From NCBI RefSeq assembly GCF_000719555.1, contig NZ_JOGX01000040.1, positions 1 to 59,763 on the forward strand: 59,763 nt of DNA, in the 5' to 3' direction. This DNA comes from Streptomyces sp. NRRL F-5727 (lineage in GTDB: Bacteria; Actinomycetota; Actinomycetes; Streptomycetales; Streptomycetaceae). The notes beneath the pieces were generated by a model. That model was not told the origin of the DNA. It saw only the letters and a list, made by a program, of their open reading frames with translations, and searched no databases. Position numbers and translations under genes: made by a program. Positions 51,064 through 59,355 of the stretch are shown in pieces (position 1 is the first letter of the stretch; the number at the start of each line of letters is the position of its first letter).

Positions 51064-52380
51064 TCAGTCCGCGGGGCGCAGGTCGGCGACGACCGCGGCG
51101 AGGTCGGTGGCGAACGCCTCGGCCTGCGAAGCGGTGAGGGTGGAGCTGGTGATCCGGATCGCGCCCCGGCGGGTGGACGGGTCCCGGACGAAGAGGTCGC
51201 CGGGGCGTACGGCCCAGCCCCGCGCGGCCAGCGCCCCGACCACGGACCGGCCGTCGACGTCGAGTTCGACCCAGACGTTCAGCCCGTCGGGCCGGTAGGG
51301 CACCTCGATGCCGTGGGCGTGCAGCCGCTGGATGAGCAGGTCGCTGCGGTGCGCGTACGCTTCGCGGGCCTGTTCGTGGAGTTCCTGCACGCCGGGGTCG
51401 ACGAGCAGTTCGTGGGCGGTGTGCTGCAGGAGGCGGCTGACCCAGGTGGTGCCGGCGCTGAGCCGCGCCTCCAGGCGTGTGGCGCTCTCCGCGTCGGCGG
51501 CGACGAGGGCGAGACGCAGGTCCGGGCCGAGGAACTTGGAGACGGACCGCACGAGTGCCCAGCGTGCCGTGGTCGGAGGGGTGATCCGGTGGTACGGGCG
51601 TGCGGAGACGGCCGAGAAGTGGTCGTCCTCGATCACCAGGACCTGCGGGTGGTCGGCGAGGATCGCGCGGAGCTCGGCGGCCCGTACCTCGGTCAGGCTC
51701 GCGCCGGTCGGGTTGTGGGCGCGCGGCGTGCAGACGACCGCGCGGGCGCCGTTCTCGAGGGCGGCGCGCAGGGCGTCGGGGCGCATGCCCGCGCCGTCGA
51801 CCGGGACCGGTGCGGACTGGTAGCCGTTCAGCCGCAGGGTGCCGATGCTCGCCAGGAAGCAGGGGTCCTCGACCGCCACGAGGTCGCCCCGGGCCAGGTG
51901 GGCGTTCAGGAGCCGCTCGGTGGCGTCGACCGCTCCGTGCGCGACCAGCGTCCGGAACGGCTGGTCGATGTCCTCGGCGAAGTCGGCCGCCGCCCACGCG
52001 GCCAGCTCCTCGTCGACGGCGGGCGTGCCGTACAGGGGCTGGGAGTACTGCCCGCTGCGCGCCGCGGCCAGGATGTCCGGCAGCAGCCGCGGGTCCGGGT
52101 TGCCGCTGGCCAGGTCGACGCAGGCGCCGCCGACACCGACGCCCTCGCGGGCGAGCTGCGGCACCGCGGCGATCACCGTGCCGCCACGCCCCCGGGTCTC
52201 GGCCACCCCGGCCTCCACCAGCCGCCGGTACGCCAGGGCGACCGTGTTCCGGTTCACTCCGAGCTCGGCGGCGAGCGCCCGCACCGGCGGCAGCATCGCC
52301 TGCGGCGCGAGCGCGCCCGATGCGACCTGGTCGCGCACGCTGCCGGCGATCTCCGCCGCGGTCGTACCTGTGATCGGCAC
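51064..52380 (-). CDS. MocR-type PLP-dependent transcriptional regulator
   Basis: The 438-residue protein joins an N-terminal GntR winged helix (VRALAAELGVNRNTVALAYR) to an aminotransferase-like domain with PLP Lys in SVSKFLGPDLRL (about residue 282) and VCTPRAHNPTG. MocR proteins sense PLP-linked or amino acid ligands and regulate adjacent pathways. GTG 52380 follows GGAGG. It lies between a flavin reductase (upstream) and a DapA-like gene (downstream), its likely targets. Confidence 0.9.
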   Translation of the reverse strand: MPITGTTAAEIAGSVRDQVASGALAPQAMLPPVRALAAELGVNRNTVALAYRRLVEAGVAETRGRGGTVIAAVPQLAREGVGVGGACVDLASGNPDPRLLPDILAAARSGQYSQPLYGTPAVDEELAAWAAADFAEDIDQPFRTLVAHGAVDATERLLNAHLARGDLVAVEDPCFLASIGTLRLNGYQSAPVPVDGAGMRPDALRAALENGARAVVCTPRAHNPTGASLTEVRAAELRAILADHPQVLVIEDDHFSAVSARPYHRITPPTTARWALVRSVSKFLGPDLRLALVAADAESATRLEARLSAGTTWVSRLLQHTAHELLVDPGVQELHEQAREAYAHRSDLLIQRLHAHGIEVPYRPDGLNVWVELDVDGRSVVGALAARGWAVRPGDLFVRDPSTRRGAIRITSSTLTASQAEAFATDLAAVVADLRPAD

Positions 52381-52415
52381 GTGATCACCTCCGCCGGCGA
52401 CTCTAACACTTTGTC

Positions 52416-53042
52416 CTATGCCAAACTTTCGAGGCGCGGAGGCTCCGAGCGGAAGCCGTGGCCCACCTCGGCCGCGAGCCCGTGGTAGTGGCGGAAGTTG
52501 TAGATGAGGGGGCTCCACACCCCGGGGTCGACGTGGTGCGTGCCCGGGACGACGATGCGTTCGTGGGCGTGGACCCGGAGCACCGCGCACTCGACGGCGA
52601 GGAAGCTGCCCCGGCCGCCCGGGGTCAGCGCGACGGCCCTCGCCTCCAGCTGGAGAGAGGATTCGGCGACCCGGGGAGGCCGTACGAGGTCGGAGGGCTG
52701 TGGCGTCAGGCCGGCGGCGGCGAACTTGTCGGGCGCGAACCGGTACACCGCCCGCTTGCTCTCCGGCACCGGATCGGCGCCGGTGAGCGGCGCGAGGCGC
52801 TCGACCCGCTCCCACAGCTCGGGCGACGCGACGCTGATCACCACGTCCGGACGCTCGGCCAGGTTGCGCACCGTCTGGCTCTCGCTGCCCAGGCCGAGGA
52901 CGACGTTCTGCCCCAGCGCCCAGGCGGACGAGATGGGCGCGAGGTTGAAGGTGCCATCCTCGTTCTCCGGGGTGAGCAGGGCCACCGGGGTCCCGAAGTA
53001 GAGGATGCTCGGATTGATCACTCGATGCGTGTCGGTCGACAT
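52416..53042 (-). CDS. Flavin reductase-like FMN-binding protein
   Basis: The 208-residue protein has the flavin_reduct split-barrel pattern (ALLTPENEDGTFNLAPISSAWALG, LGSESQTVRNLAERPDVVISV) and a C-terminal strand (HHVDPGVWSPLIYNFRHYHGL). Members either reduce FMN for monooxygenases or bind FMN. It is divergent from a frameshifted ArsR gene across a 65-bp gap with an inverted repeat, and 35 bp upstream of MocR. Expected to be ArsR-controlled. Confidence 0.84.
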   Translation of the reverse strand: MSTDTHRVINPSILYFGTPVALLTPENEDGTFNLAPISSAWALGQNVVLGLGSESQTVRNLAERPDVVISVASPELWERVERLAPLTGADPVPESKRAVYRFAPDKFAAAGLTPQPSDLVRPPRVAESSLQLEARAVALTPGGRGSFLAVECAVLRVHAHERIVVPGTHHVDPGVWSPLIYNFRHYHGLAAEVGHGFRSEPPRLESLA

Positions 53043-53066
53043 GCGTCCGACGCCAGGCGCCGGACC

Positions 53067-53084
53067 CTTCGACGGCGGTCGAAG
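53067..53084. promoter_or_regulatory. ArsR-type operator (inverted repeat)
   Basis: CTTCGAC and GTCGAAG form a perfect 7-bp inverted repeat with 4-nt spacer in the divergent gap between the flavin reductase and the ArsR gene, a typical place for a winged-helix repressor operator. Confidence 0.55.
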
Positions 53085-53107
53085 CGTCGGCTGCCGACAA
53101 CGGCCTC

Positions 53108-53834
53108 GTGACCCTCACCGACGTCTCCACCGATGAACCGGATCTCGCTGCCCTGGCCGGACTCCTCGCCGACCGGACGCGCGCCGCCTTCTGTCTCGCC
53201 CTGCTGGACGGCCGTGCCTGGACGGCGACGGAACTCGCCGGTTTCGCGGGCGTCTCCCCGTCCACCGCGACGAGCCATCTGACCAAGCTGGTGACGGGCG
53301 CGCCTGCTGGCGGAGGAGCGCAAGGGCCGCAACCGCCACGTCCGGCTCGCCGACCCGGGCATCGCCGAGATGATCGAGGCACTCGCCGCACGGGCTCCCC
53401 GGCATCCGGTGCCGGTGCGTTCCCTCAACGCGTCCCGCCGTCACCGGGAACTCGCCTTCGCGCGTGTCTGTTACGACCACCTCGCCGGCTCCCTGGCTGT
53501 CGCGATCACCGACGCGATGACCGCCGAAGGGCTCCTGTCCTGGGACTACGGTCCGACGCTCACCACCGCGGGCGCCCGCCGGCTGAAGGAGCTGGGCATC
53601 GTCGACGAACCCGCCGGCTCGTCCACCCGGCCGCATGTCCTGACGTGCATCGACCGGACCGAGCAACGGCTCCACCTGGCGGGCGGCATGGCAGCCGCGA
53701 TCTTCCGGCACGCGGTCGCGGAGAAGTGGCTCGTCCACGCGCACGACACGCGGGTGGTCAGGCTGACCGCCGACGGCCGCACCGCGCTCGGCCTGCACCT
53801 ACGCCTGCCGGACACGGTACTGACAGGAAGCTGA
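53108..53834 (+). pseudogene. ArsR-family regulator with frameshift
   Basis: The first frame (VTLTDVSTDEPDLAALAGLL, ATELAGFAGVSPSTATSHLTKL) gives a good ArsR N-terminus to about 53295. There the proper continuation (RLLAEERKGRNRHVRLADPG) is in the next frame, which leads into ALAARAPRHPVPVRSLNASRR and the ending at 53834. One extra base in a GGGCGCGCC run would explain it. It may be a real inactivation or a sequencing error. If real, the divergent flavin reductase would be constitutively expressed. Confidence 0.72.
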
Positions 53835-54154
53835 GGCAGGCCCCCGCCCTGCACACTGCCGTGCCGCCACACCAGGAGCACTGCTTCCCGCACCACGGAG
53901 CGGCCCGGCGGCTTCCTGGAACGGCCCTCTCGCCGTCCTGCTCCCTCCTGCTCGCGCGGCGGGGGAGTCCCCTTGCGGGGGCCGGCCGACGCCGAGGGCG
54001 CCCTTCTGCGCCCTGCGACGGTCCCCGAAGGCAGGCCGGCACCCGGCCGGCGGCCCTTCGCTCCTCCATGCCGTCCACGCGTTCGCTGGAGGACCGCCTC
54101 CGGCGGCGGACGAGCCTTGACCTTGACCCATGGGTCAAGGTCTACCGTCCGGAC
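53835..54154. other. Intergenic region with MerR operator
   Basis: The 320-bp region has no gene. The MerR-type palindrome (54119-54142) is near its 3' end. The remainder is GC-rich with no strong hairpin or open frame of coding character. Confidence 0.5.
54117..54146 (+). promoter_or_regulatory. MerR-type promoter with 24-bp perfect palindrome
   Basis: GACCTTGACCCA and its exact reverse complement fill 54119-54142. A TTGACC -35 box (54117-54122) and a weak -10 (TCTACC, about 54141-54146), spaced 18 bp apart, flank it. This is the long-spacer layout that MerR regulators use. The oxidoreductase ATG is at 54155, so the transcript leader is very short or absent. Confidence 0.68.
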
Positions 54155-55156
54155 ATGAATGCGACCCATCGCCTTGTACGCCTGGTGCGCCGCCCTGGTG
54201 GACTGCCGACCTCGGACGATTTCGCCCTGGTGCAGGCACCCATCCCCCTGCCCGAGGCCGGACAGGTACTCGTCCGCAACACCCATTTCCTCGTCTTCCC
54301 GGGCTTGCGCACCCTCATCGGGGGCGAGACGCGCGATGTCCCACTGCCCCCGCTGCACCCTGGAGACGCGCTGTTCGGCCCCGCGATCGGCGAGGTGGTC
54401 GACGGAGCACTGGAGAAGGGCCGACGGGTGGTGCACCTGCAGGGCTGGCGGGAGTACGCGACGCCTGCCGTTGCCGAGTGCCGGCCGCTGGACGGCATCC
54501 TGCCGGACCCGGTGGCCCATCTCGCCCAGGGCTCCGCGGCGTACGGCGCGCTGACCCGGCTGGCCGAAGTCCGCGAGGGCGACACCGTGTTCGTGACCGG
54601 CGCCGCGGGTGCCGTGGGCACCATGGCGGGCCAGATCGCCCGGCTGCTGGGCGCTGCCCGGGTGGTCGGGAGCACCGGCTCACCGGACAAGGCACAGCGC
54701 CTGAGGCAGGACCTCGGCTATGACGCCGTCGTGCTGCGCGGGGCAGGGCCGGTCGGCCGACAACTCGCCGAGGCGGCACCGGACGGTGTCGACGTCGTCG
54801 TGGACACCGTGGGCGGCGAACAACTCACGGCCGCCGTCGATGTGGCGAACCGGGGTGCACGGCTCGCCCTGGTGGGCGCGTTGGACGGTCAGTTGTCTCC
54901 GGACCGGGCGGGCGGGAGCGCGCCGACCGTGCTCGACACCTACCGTCTGCTGACGCGGGGCATCACGGTCGCCGGCTACAACGGTATGGACCACCCGGAT
55001 GTGGAGGCGGAGTGGGAGGCCCGCTTCGGAGACTGGCTGCGGGCGGGCGAGATCCGTTTCCCGTACACCCCGGTCCACGGAATGGAGCGCGCCCCGGGGG
55101 CGTTGCCCGCATTGATCGCCGGGCGCTCCTTCGGGGCGTCCATCGTGGAGTTGTAG
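54155..55156 (+). CDS. MDR-family (PTGR/crotonyl-CoA-type) oxidoreductase
   Basis: The 333-residue protein has the MDR fold: N-terminal (HRLVRLVRRPGGLPTSDDF), AQGSAAYGALTRLAEVREGD, and the nucleotide-binding GAAGAVGTMAGQIARLLGA (residues about 151-169). Members (NADP-dependent oxidoreductases such as leukotriene B4/prostaglandin reductases) reduce enones. The MerR gene starts 12 bp after its stop. Inducible through the palindrome; substrate probably a reactive unsaturated carbonyl. Confidence 0.87.
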   Translation: MNATHRLVRLVRRPGGLPTSDDFALVQAPIPLPEAGQVLVRNTHFLVFPGLRTLIGGETRDVPLPPLHPGDALFGPAIGEVVDGALEKGRRVVHLQGWREYATPAVAECRPLDGILPDPVAHLAQGSAAYGALTRLAEVREGDTVFVTGAAGAVGTMAGQIARLLGAARVVGSTGSPDKAQRLRQDLGYDAVVLRGAGPVGRQLAEAAPDGVDVVVDTVGGEQLTAAVDVANRGARLALVGALDGQLSPDRAGGSAPTVLDTYRLLTRGITVAGYNGMDHPDVEAEWEARFGDWLRAGEIRFPYTPVHGMERAPGALPALIAGRSFGASIVEL

Positions 55157-55168
55157 GGCGGAGCGGGC

Positions 55169-55615
55169 ATGCGGATCGGCGAGGCAGCGGCGGCGGCCGG
55201 GACCACACCACGTGCTCTGCGCCTGTACGAGGCCCGTGGCCTGCTGAGGCCCCCACCGCGTACCTCGTCCGGTCAACGGGAGTACGACTCCGCCGCGGTG
55301 GCCCGCGTCCGAGTCATCCGCAGCCTTCTGACACTGGGCCTCACCCTCGAGGACCTCCGCTCCCGCGCCCACCGCCTGGACCTCCTGGTCCAGGAGGGGA
55401 CGCCGGCATCCTGCGCCGGCCGTCCCGGCGAGTTGAGCGACGTGGTCGCCGATCGCCTGGCGGCCTTGGACGCCGAGATCGCACGCCTCACGCGCCTGCG
55501 ACAGGCTCTCGCCGCAGCCGCGGGAGACGTGCGAGATGCCCCGGGTCAGCCGCCGCCGGACGGGCAGCGCGCAGGGCGGGACCCGGCTGTTCCGGCTCGG
55601 CGCTCCAGCGGGTGA
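55169..55615 (+). CDS. MerR family transcriptional regulator
   Basis: The 148-residue protein has an N-terminal MerR HTH (MRIGEAAAAAGTTPRALRLYE) and wing (SGQREYDSAAVARVRVI), then a coiled-coil dimer helix (LVQEGTPASCA... ARLTRLRQALAAAA). No clear conserved metal-binding cysteine cluster; one Cys in the helix region. Likely acts on the palindromic promoter upstream of its partner oxidoreductase. Stop overlaps the next gene's GTG. Confidence 0.88.
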   Translation: MRIGEAAAAAGTTPRALRLYEARGLLRPPPRTSSGQREYDSAAVARVRVIRSLLTLGLTLEDLRSRAHRLDLLVQEGTPASCAGRPGELSDVVADRLAALDAEIARLTRLRQALAAAAGDVRDAPGQPPPDGQRAGRDPAVPARRSSG

Positions 55616-56142
55616 GCGTGACGGCACGTGGCCTCCCGGCCCTCGCCGTCCTCGGCTCCGCCGGCCTGCTGCTGCCCTGTGCGGCCCCCGCCGCGGCCGC
55701 CCCGGCCGCCCAGCCCGTCCCGGTCCTCCACGGCGACTTCAACGAGCCCGCCATGAAAGGAGACGGCGCCACCACCGTCGGCCTCGACTTCCGGAAGCAG
55801 CCCAACCAGCCCTACTCGCCCGGCACACCGCAGGCGACCCGACCGCGTCAAGGGCACCCCGGGCAAGGGCGTCGGGACGGCCCGCAGTCACACCTTCACC
55901 GCCGGCGAGAACGAACCGCTGCTCACCTTCACCCCGCGGGTCGCCGACGCCAAGACACACGTCACCTGTACACCGGTGATCGCCCGCGTCCGCGCGACCG
56001 ACCGACCGTCGTCGACAAGACCGTCGGCAAGACGGCCCTCGGCACCTCCTGCACGCAGTCATCGACGGGCCCTCCAGCGGGGACTGCTGAAGACGCCGGC
56101 ACCGACCGCCCCCGGGGCACGGACGCGGAACACTGCCGCTGA
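55612..56142 (+). pseudogene. Decayed secreted protein
   Basis: From GTG 55612 (overlapping the MerR stop) the frame gives a signal peptide (ALAVLGSAGLLLPCAAPAAA) and HGDFNEPAMKGD, then RKQPNQPYSPGTPQATR. Proper sequence (RVKGTPGKGVGTARSHTFTAG, then EPLLTFTPRVADAKTHVTC) continues in a different frame from about 55845. Both frames end as low-complexity. The result is a frameshifted secreted protein of unknown family. Confidence 0.5.
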
Positions 56143-56344
56143 ACCGACCGGGCCGTGCGGCGAAAGCGCGGCACGGGGGCCGGGACAACGTGGGGCAGCC
56201 ACTCCCTCGAGGAGACCACCGGCACCAACGCCATCGCCACCGCCTTCGAACCACGACGTGGCGCTCATGGACGGCGACGATCTCGTCGGCGAGGCCGACC
56301 AAGGCAACCTCGGCCCGCTCGGTGTCATCGGCCGGGCACCGATG

Positions 56345-57601
56345 TCAGACGGGCAGCGCGTGCAGCTTCTTGCCATGCAGGGCGAAGACGTGCTGCCCGT
56401 CTGTGGCCACCAGCCACGCGTGGTAGTCGCCGGACTTGTCGTTGAACGTCCAGCGCACGGCACCGGATTTCGCGTCGATGGCGATCACGCCGCCCTGCTT
56501 GTCGAGGTCCGTGGCCGCGTACAGGACGCCGCCCGCCTTCACGTACTGCCGCGGCACCGTGAGGTTCGCATCGGCGAGCGCCCGCGACTTCCAGATCTCC
56601 TTGCCGGTACGGGGGTCGAGGGCACGCATCGTGCGGTCGCTGTCGGCGATGTAGAGGACACCGTCCAGGACGGCCGGCTCCTTGAAGGCGACGTAGCTCT
56701 CGGCGGTCTCCGTCGACCACTTCACCGAGCCGTCGGCCAGGCCGAAAGCCTGAAGCCTCGGCCCCTGCGGAACGATCACCAGGTCCTGGTACACGGCGAA
56801 GAAGCCGTAGTTGGTCCTGGTGGTCTTGTGGGTCCACACCTGCCTGCCGGTGGCGGTGTCGCGCACCGTGAGGTTCTTCTTGAAGTCGGTGTAGACGAGG
56901 TGGCGGCCCGCGGCATGGGCGTGGATGCCGTTCTGTTCGGTGCCGACGTCACGCTGCTCCTTCCACGCGAGTCGGCCGGTGCTGCTGTTCAGTGCGGCGA
57001 TCACATTGGTCTTGGACGAACCGTCGCTCTCGAGGATCTCGGCGACGACGTACACCTGCTTGTCGTCGACCGCGACGGGCCTCGGCTGCCGGTATGCCTT
57101 GCCCAGGTGGCTGCGCCAGGTCTCCTTGCCCGAAGCCGGGTCGTAACCGGCGACGGTGCCGTCGTACGTGGCACTGGCCAGGTACAGCGTGCCGCCGCCG
57201 AGCAGCATCGGTGCCCCTGGGATCGCGCCGTCCTCCAGCGACCACCGTTCCTCGCCCGTGGCGGCGTCCAGCGCGGCCAGCGGTTCACCGCTGGCGATCA
57301 CCACGCCGCCCGCGACCACGAGTTCGTCGTTGTCACCGTAGGTCTGCGCGGATGTCGTCCTCGTCCACAGCGGCCGAGGCGCCTGACCGTCCTCGCCGGC
57401 GCCCCCTCCTGCCGGCTCGTCGCCGCCGACCGGCTTCCCGCCGTCCCCGGATCCCCCGGAGCCGCCCGGATCGGAGCCGTCCTCGCGACAGCCGGCCGCG
57501 CCCGCTGCCAGCACGGCCAGCGTGAGACCGCCGCCGGCCAGCCGCAGTGCGCGCCGCCGGGAGAATCCGACACCCGGCCGGCCGTCTCGTCGCATCGTCA
57601 T
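56345..57601 (-). CDS. PQQ-repeat beta-propeller Tat lipoprotein
   Basis: The 418-residue protein has a twin-arginine signal with lipobox (SRRRALRLAGGG, ending AAGAAGC), a Gly/Asp-rich linker and PQQ-like beta-propeller repeats (GEERWSLEDG, GKETWRSHLGKAY, GRQVWTHKTT, GKEIWKSRAL, GAVRWTFND). The blades are PQQ-enzyme type but there is no visible catalytic dehydrogenase signature, so it is probably a scaffold or kinase-sensor-like protein. Anchored outside the membrane. Confidence 0.86.
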   Translation of the reverse strand: MTMRRDGRPGVGFSRRRALRLAGGGLTLAVLAAGAAGCREDGSDPGGSGGSGDGGKPVGGDEPAGGGAGEDGQAPRPLWTRTTSAQTYGDNDELVVAGGVVIASGEPLAALDAATGEERWSLEDGAIPGAPMLLGGGTLYLASATYDGTVAGYDPASGKETWRSHLGKAYRQPRPVAVDDKQVYVVAEILESDGSSKTNVIAALNSSTGRLAWKEQRDVGTEQNGIHAHAAGRHLVYTDFKKNLTVRDTATGRQVWTHKTTRTNYGFFAVYQDLVIVPQGPRLQAFGLADGSVKWSTETAESYVAFKEPAVLDGVLYIADSDRTMRALDPRTGKEIWKSRALADANLTVPRQYVKAGGVLYAATDLDKQGGVIAIDAKSGAVRWTFNDKSGDYHAWLVATDGQHVFALHGKKLHALPV

Positions 57602-57785
57602 GTTGCCCTACCCCCGTGAAGCGCCGGATCAGAGATGTGCGTGGCCCGACGCCGGACAGGCGTACGAACCGCGGTGGGGACGCTATCCGTCTCCACCCGT
57701 CACCGTCGCTGCCGGGTCTCAACCGGAACGGACTCGTGAACCAATCGGGACACTGAGCCCCTTTCATCCTGCGTCTTAGGGTGAA

Positions 57786-58600
57786 ATGGCCTGGTCAGCG
57801 GGTGTGGTGACGAGGCAGGGCCCCCTCGTCGCCGGCGTGGTGACTCCACTCGCCACACCGGCGACCGAAGGGGCCCTGTTGGTTCCGTATCCCGCGATGC
57901 TCGACGTCCCGCATGAGCACGTCGAGCAGGGCGCCTGGCTGCTTCACGAACGCCGCCGGGCCCGCAACACGCGCTGGCGCAAGCTCGGCTGCTTCAAGCA
58001 GGCGCTGCTCACCCTCGTCCACCTACGCAAGAACGGGACGTTCTCGCAGCTCGGAGCCGGTTTCGGGATATCCCAGGCCACCGCCTGGCGCTACGTCAAC
58101 GAGTCCTTGGAGGTCCCGGCCGGCTGGGCGCCCGGTCTCCATGAAGCTCTCACCGCCTCGGTGAAGGCGACCACGTCATCATTGACGGCACTCTGATCTC
58201 GATCGACCGGATCCGCGCGGCACGTGCAGGTCATCGCCCGTCCCGATGGCGCACCGCTGGGGTTCTTCCGCGCGACTCCAGGCAGGACCCATGACCTGAC
58301 CGCGGCACGAGCCCACGGCATCATCCAGGTACGCCTGACCCGGCAGGTCCTCGTGCTCGCAGACCGCGCCTACCAGGGTGCCGGCGCCGCGGTCCGCACC
58401 CCGTACTACCACCACCGCGAACAGCCCGCCCACTACCCGCAGTTCAACCAGGATCATGCCCGCCTGCGAGCTCCGGGAGAACGCGCCTTCGCCCAGCTGA
58501 AATCCAGGCGGCTGCTCCGGCGAGCCAGATGATCCACCCGCCGCATCAGCGCCATCGTCCAGGCTGTCCACACGTTGCTGACCTGCAACTGTCCAGGAGG
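57786..58600 (+). pseudogene. IS5-family transposase, deleted and frameshifted
   Basis: The N-terminal part (LVPYPAMLDVPHEHVEQGAWLL, FGISQATAWRYVNESL) is followed by GDHVIIDGTLISIDRI in a new frame (about 58165-58205). A further jump then gives VQVIARPDGAPLGFFRATPG, VLADRAYQGAG and GERAFAQLKSRRLLRRAR. A segment that normally contains the middle DDE region (PYYSQKHKKHG-like) seems deleted. A TGA interrupts near 58530 before a STRRISAIVQAVHTLLTCN end. Non-functional copy of an IS112-like or ISL-type element. Confidence 0.75.
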
Positions 58601-58633
58601 AGGCGGCCGACGAAAACAGGCCGGCCTTCTCGC

Positions 58634-59038
58634 CTATGGCTTCATGTCGAGACGCACGAGCGCGCCGATCTCCACGAGTTGGTCCGGCAGGGCCAAGTCG
58701 GAGACTCCCATGACCGTGCTGGTGGGCCGGTGCTCCCCGAAGTACTCGGCGTGAAGGCGTGCTGTCGTGTCGAAGTTCTCCCGCAGGTTCCTCACCAGAA
58801 CCGTGGTCTCCACTATCTGGCTGCGCTCGGCTCCGAACTGCCTCAGCACCAAGTCCAGATTCTCCAGTGTGGTGCGGACCTGCAGTTCGAAGTCGCCGGC
58901 ACCCACGAAGTTGCCGTCACGGTCATGAGACAGCTGCCCCGACACGTAAACCGTGTCACCGACCTGGGTGGCCTGGCTGTACCCGTACAGCGACTCCCAC
59001 GGCATGCCGAACCCGAATACCTTCACCTGAGGACTCAT
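58634..59038 (-). CDS. RidA family protein
   Basis: The 134-residue protein has the YjgF/RidA trimer pattern: VGDTVYVSGQLSHD, FELQVRTTLENLDLVLRQFG, and HRPTSTVMGVSDLALPDQLVEIGALVRLD, with a conserved Glu at the end. RidA proteins deaminate reactive enamine/imine intermediates, though some subfamilies have other roles. AAGGGAG precedes the ATG. It is solitary, transcribed leftward beside the IS5 remnant. Confidence 0.85.
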   Translation of the reverse strand: MSPQVKVFGFGMPWESLYGYSQATQVGDTVYVSGQLSHDRDGNFVGAGDFELQVRTTLENLDLVLRQFGAERSQIVETTVLVRNLRENFDTTARLHAEYFGEHRPTSTVMGVSDLALPDQLVEIGALVRLDMKP

Positions 59039-59355
59039 GACTCACTCCCTTGATATGGCGCGCGGGGCCGTAGGTGCAGGCAGGCCCCATGCGTGGAGAA
59101 GTTACGGGTCCGTACGGGAGATGCTTGTCTGGTAGCGCCGCCTGAGTGTTCTCTGCACGCACAGAATTGGCTGCAGTGGGCTCCTCCAGGCGCCGGGGTG
59201 ATGAGTGGCACCCCTACCGACGAGGAGGGCCCTGCCTCCTCATCGCCTGCTCCACCACCTGCGGAACATCCGCCTCGGACGGTCTTGGCTCCACGGCCGC
59301 CGCCCCCCTTCGGCTCGCTTTTTGGGCGTGGTGGTGCGGCGGATGCGGTCGGGTG
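59039..59355. other. 317-bp region without a supported gene
   Basis: This region includes the RidA ribosome site at its start. A short frame at 59093-59383 is Pro-rich and not convincing. No repeat or hairpin stands out. Confidence 0.4.
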
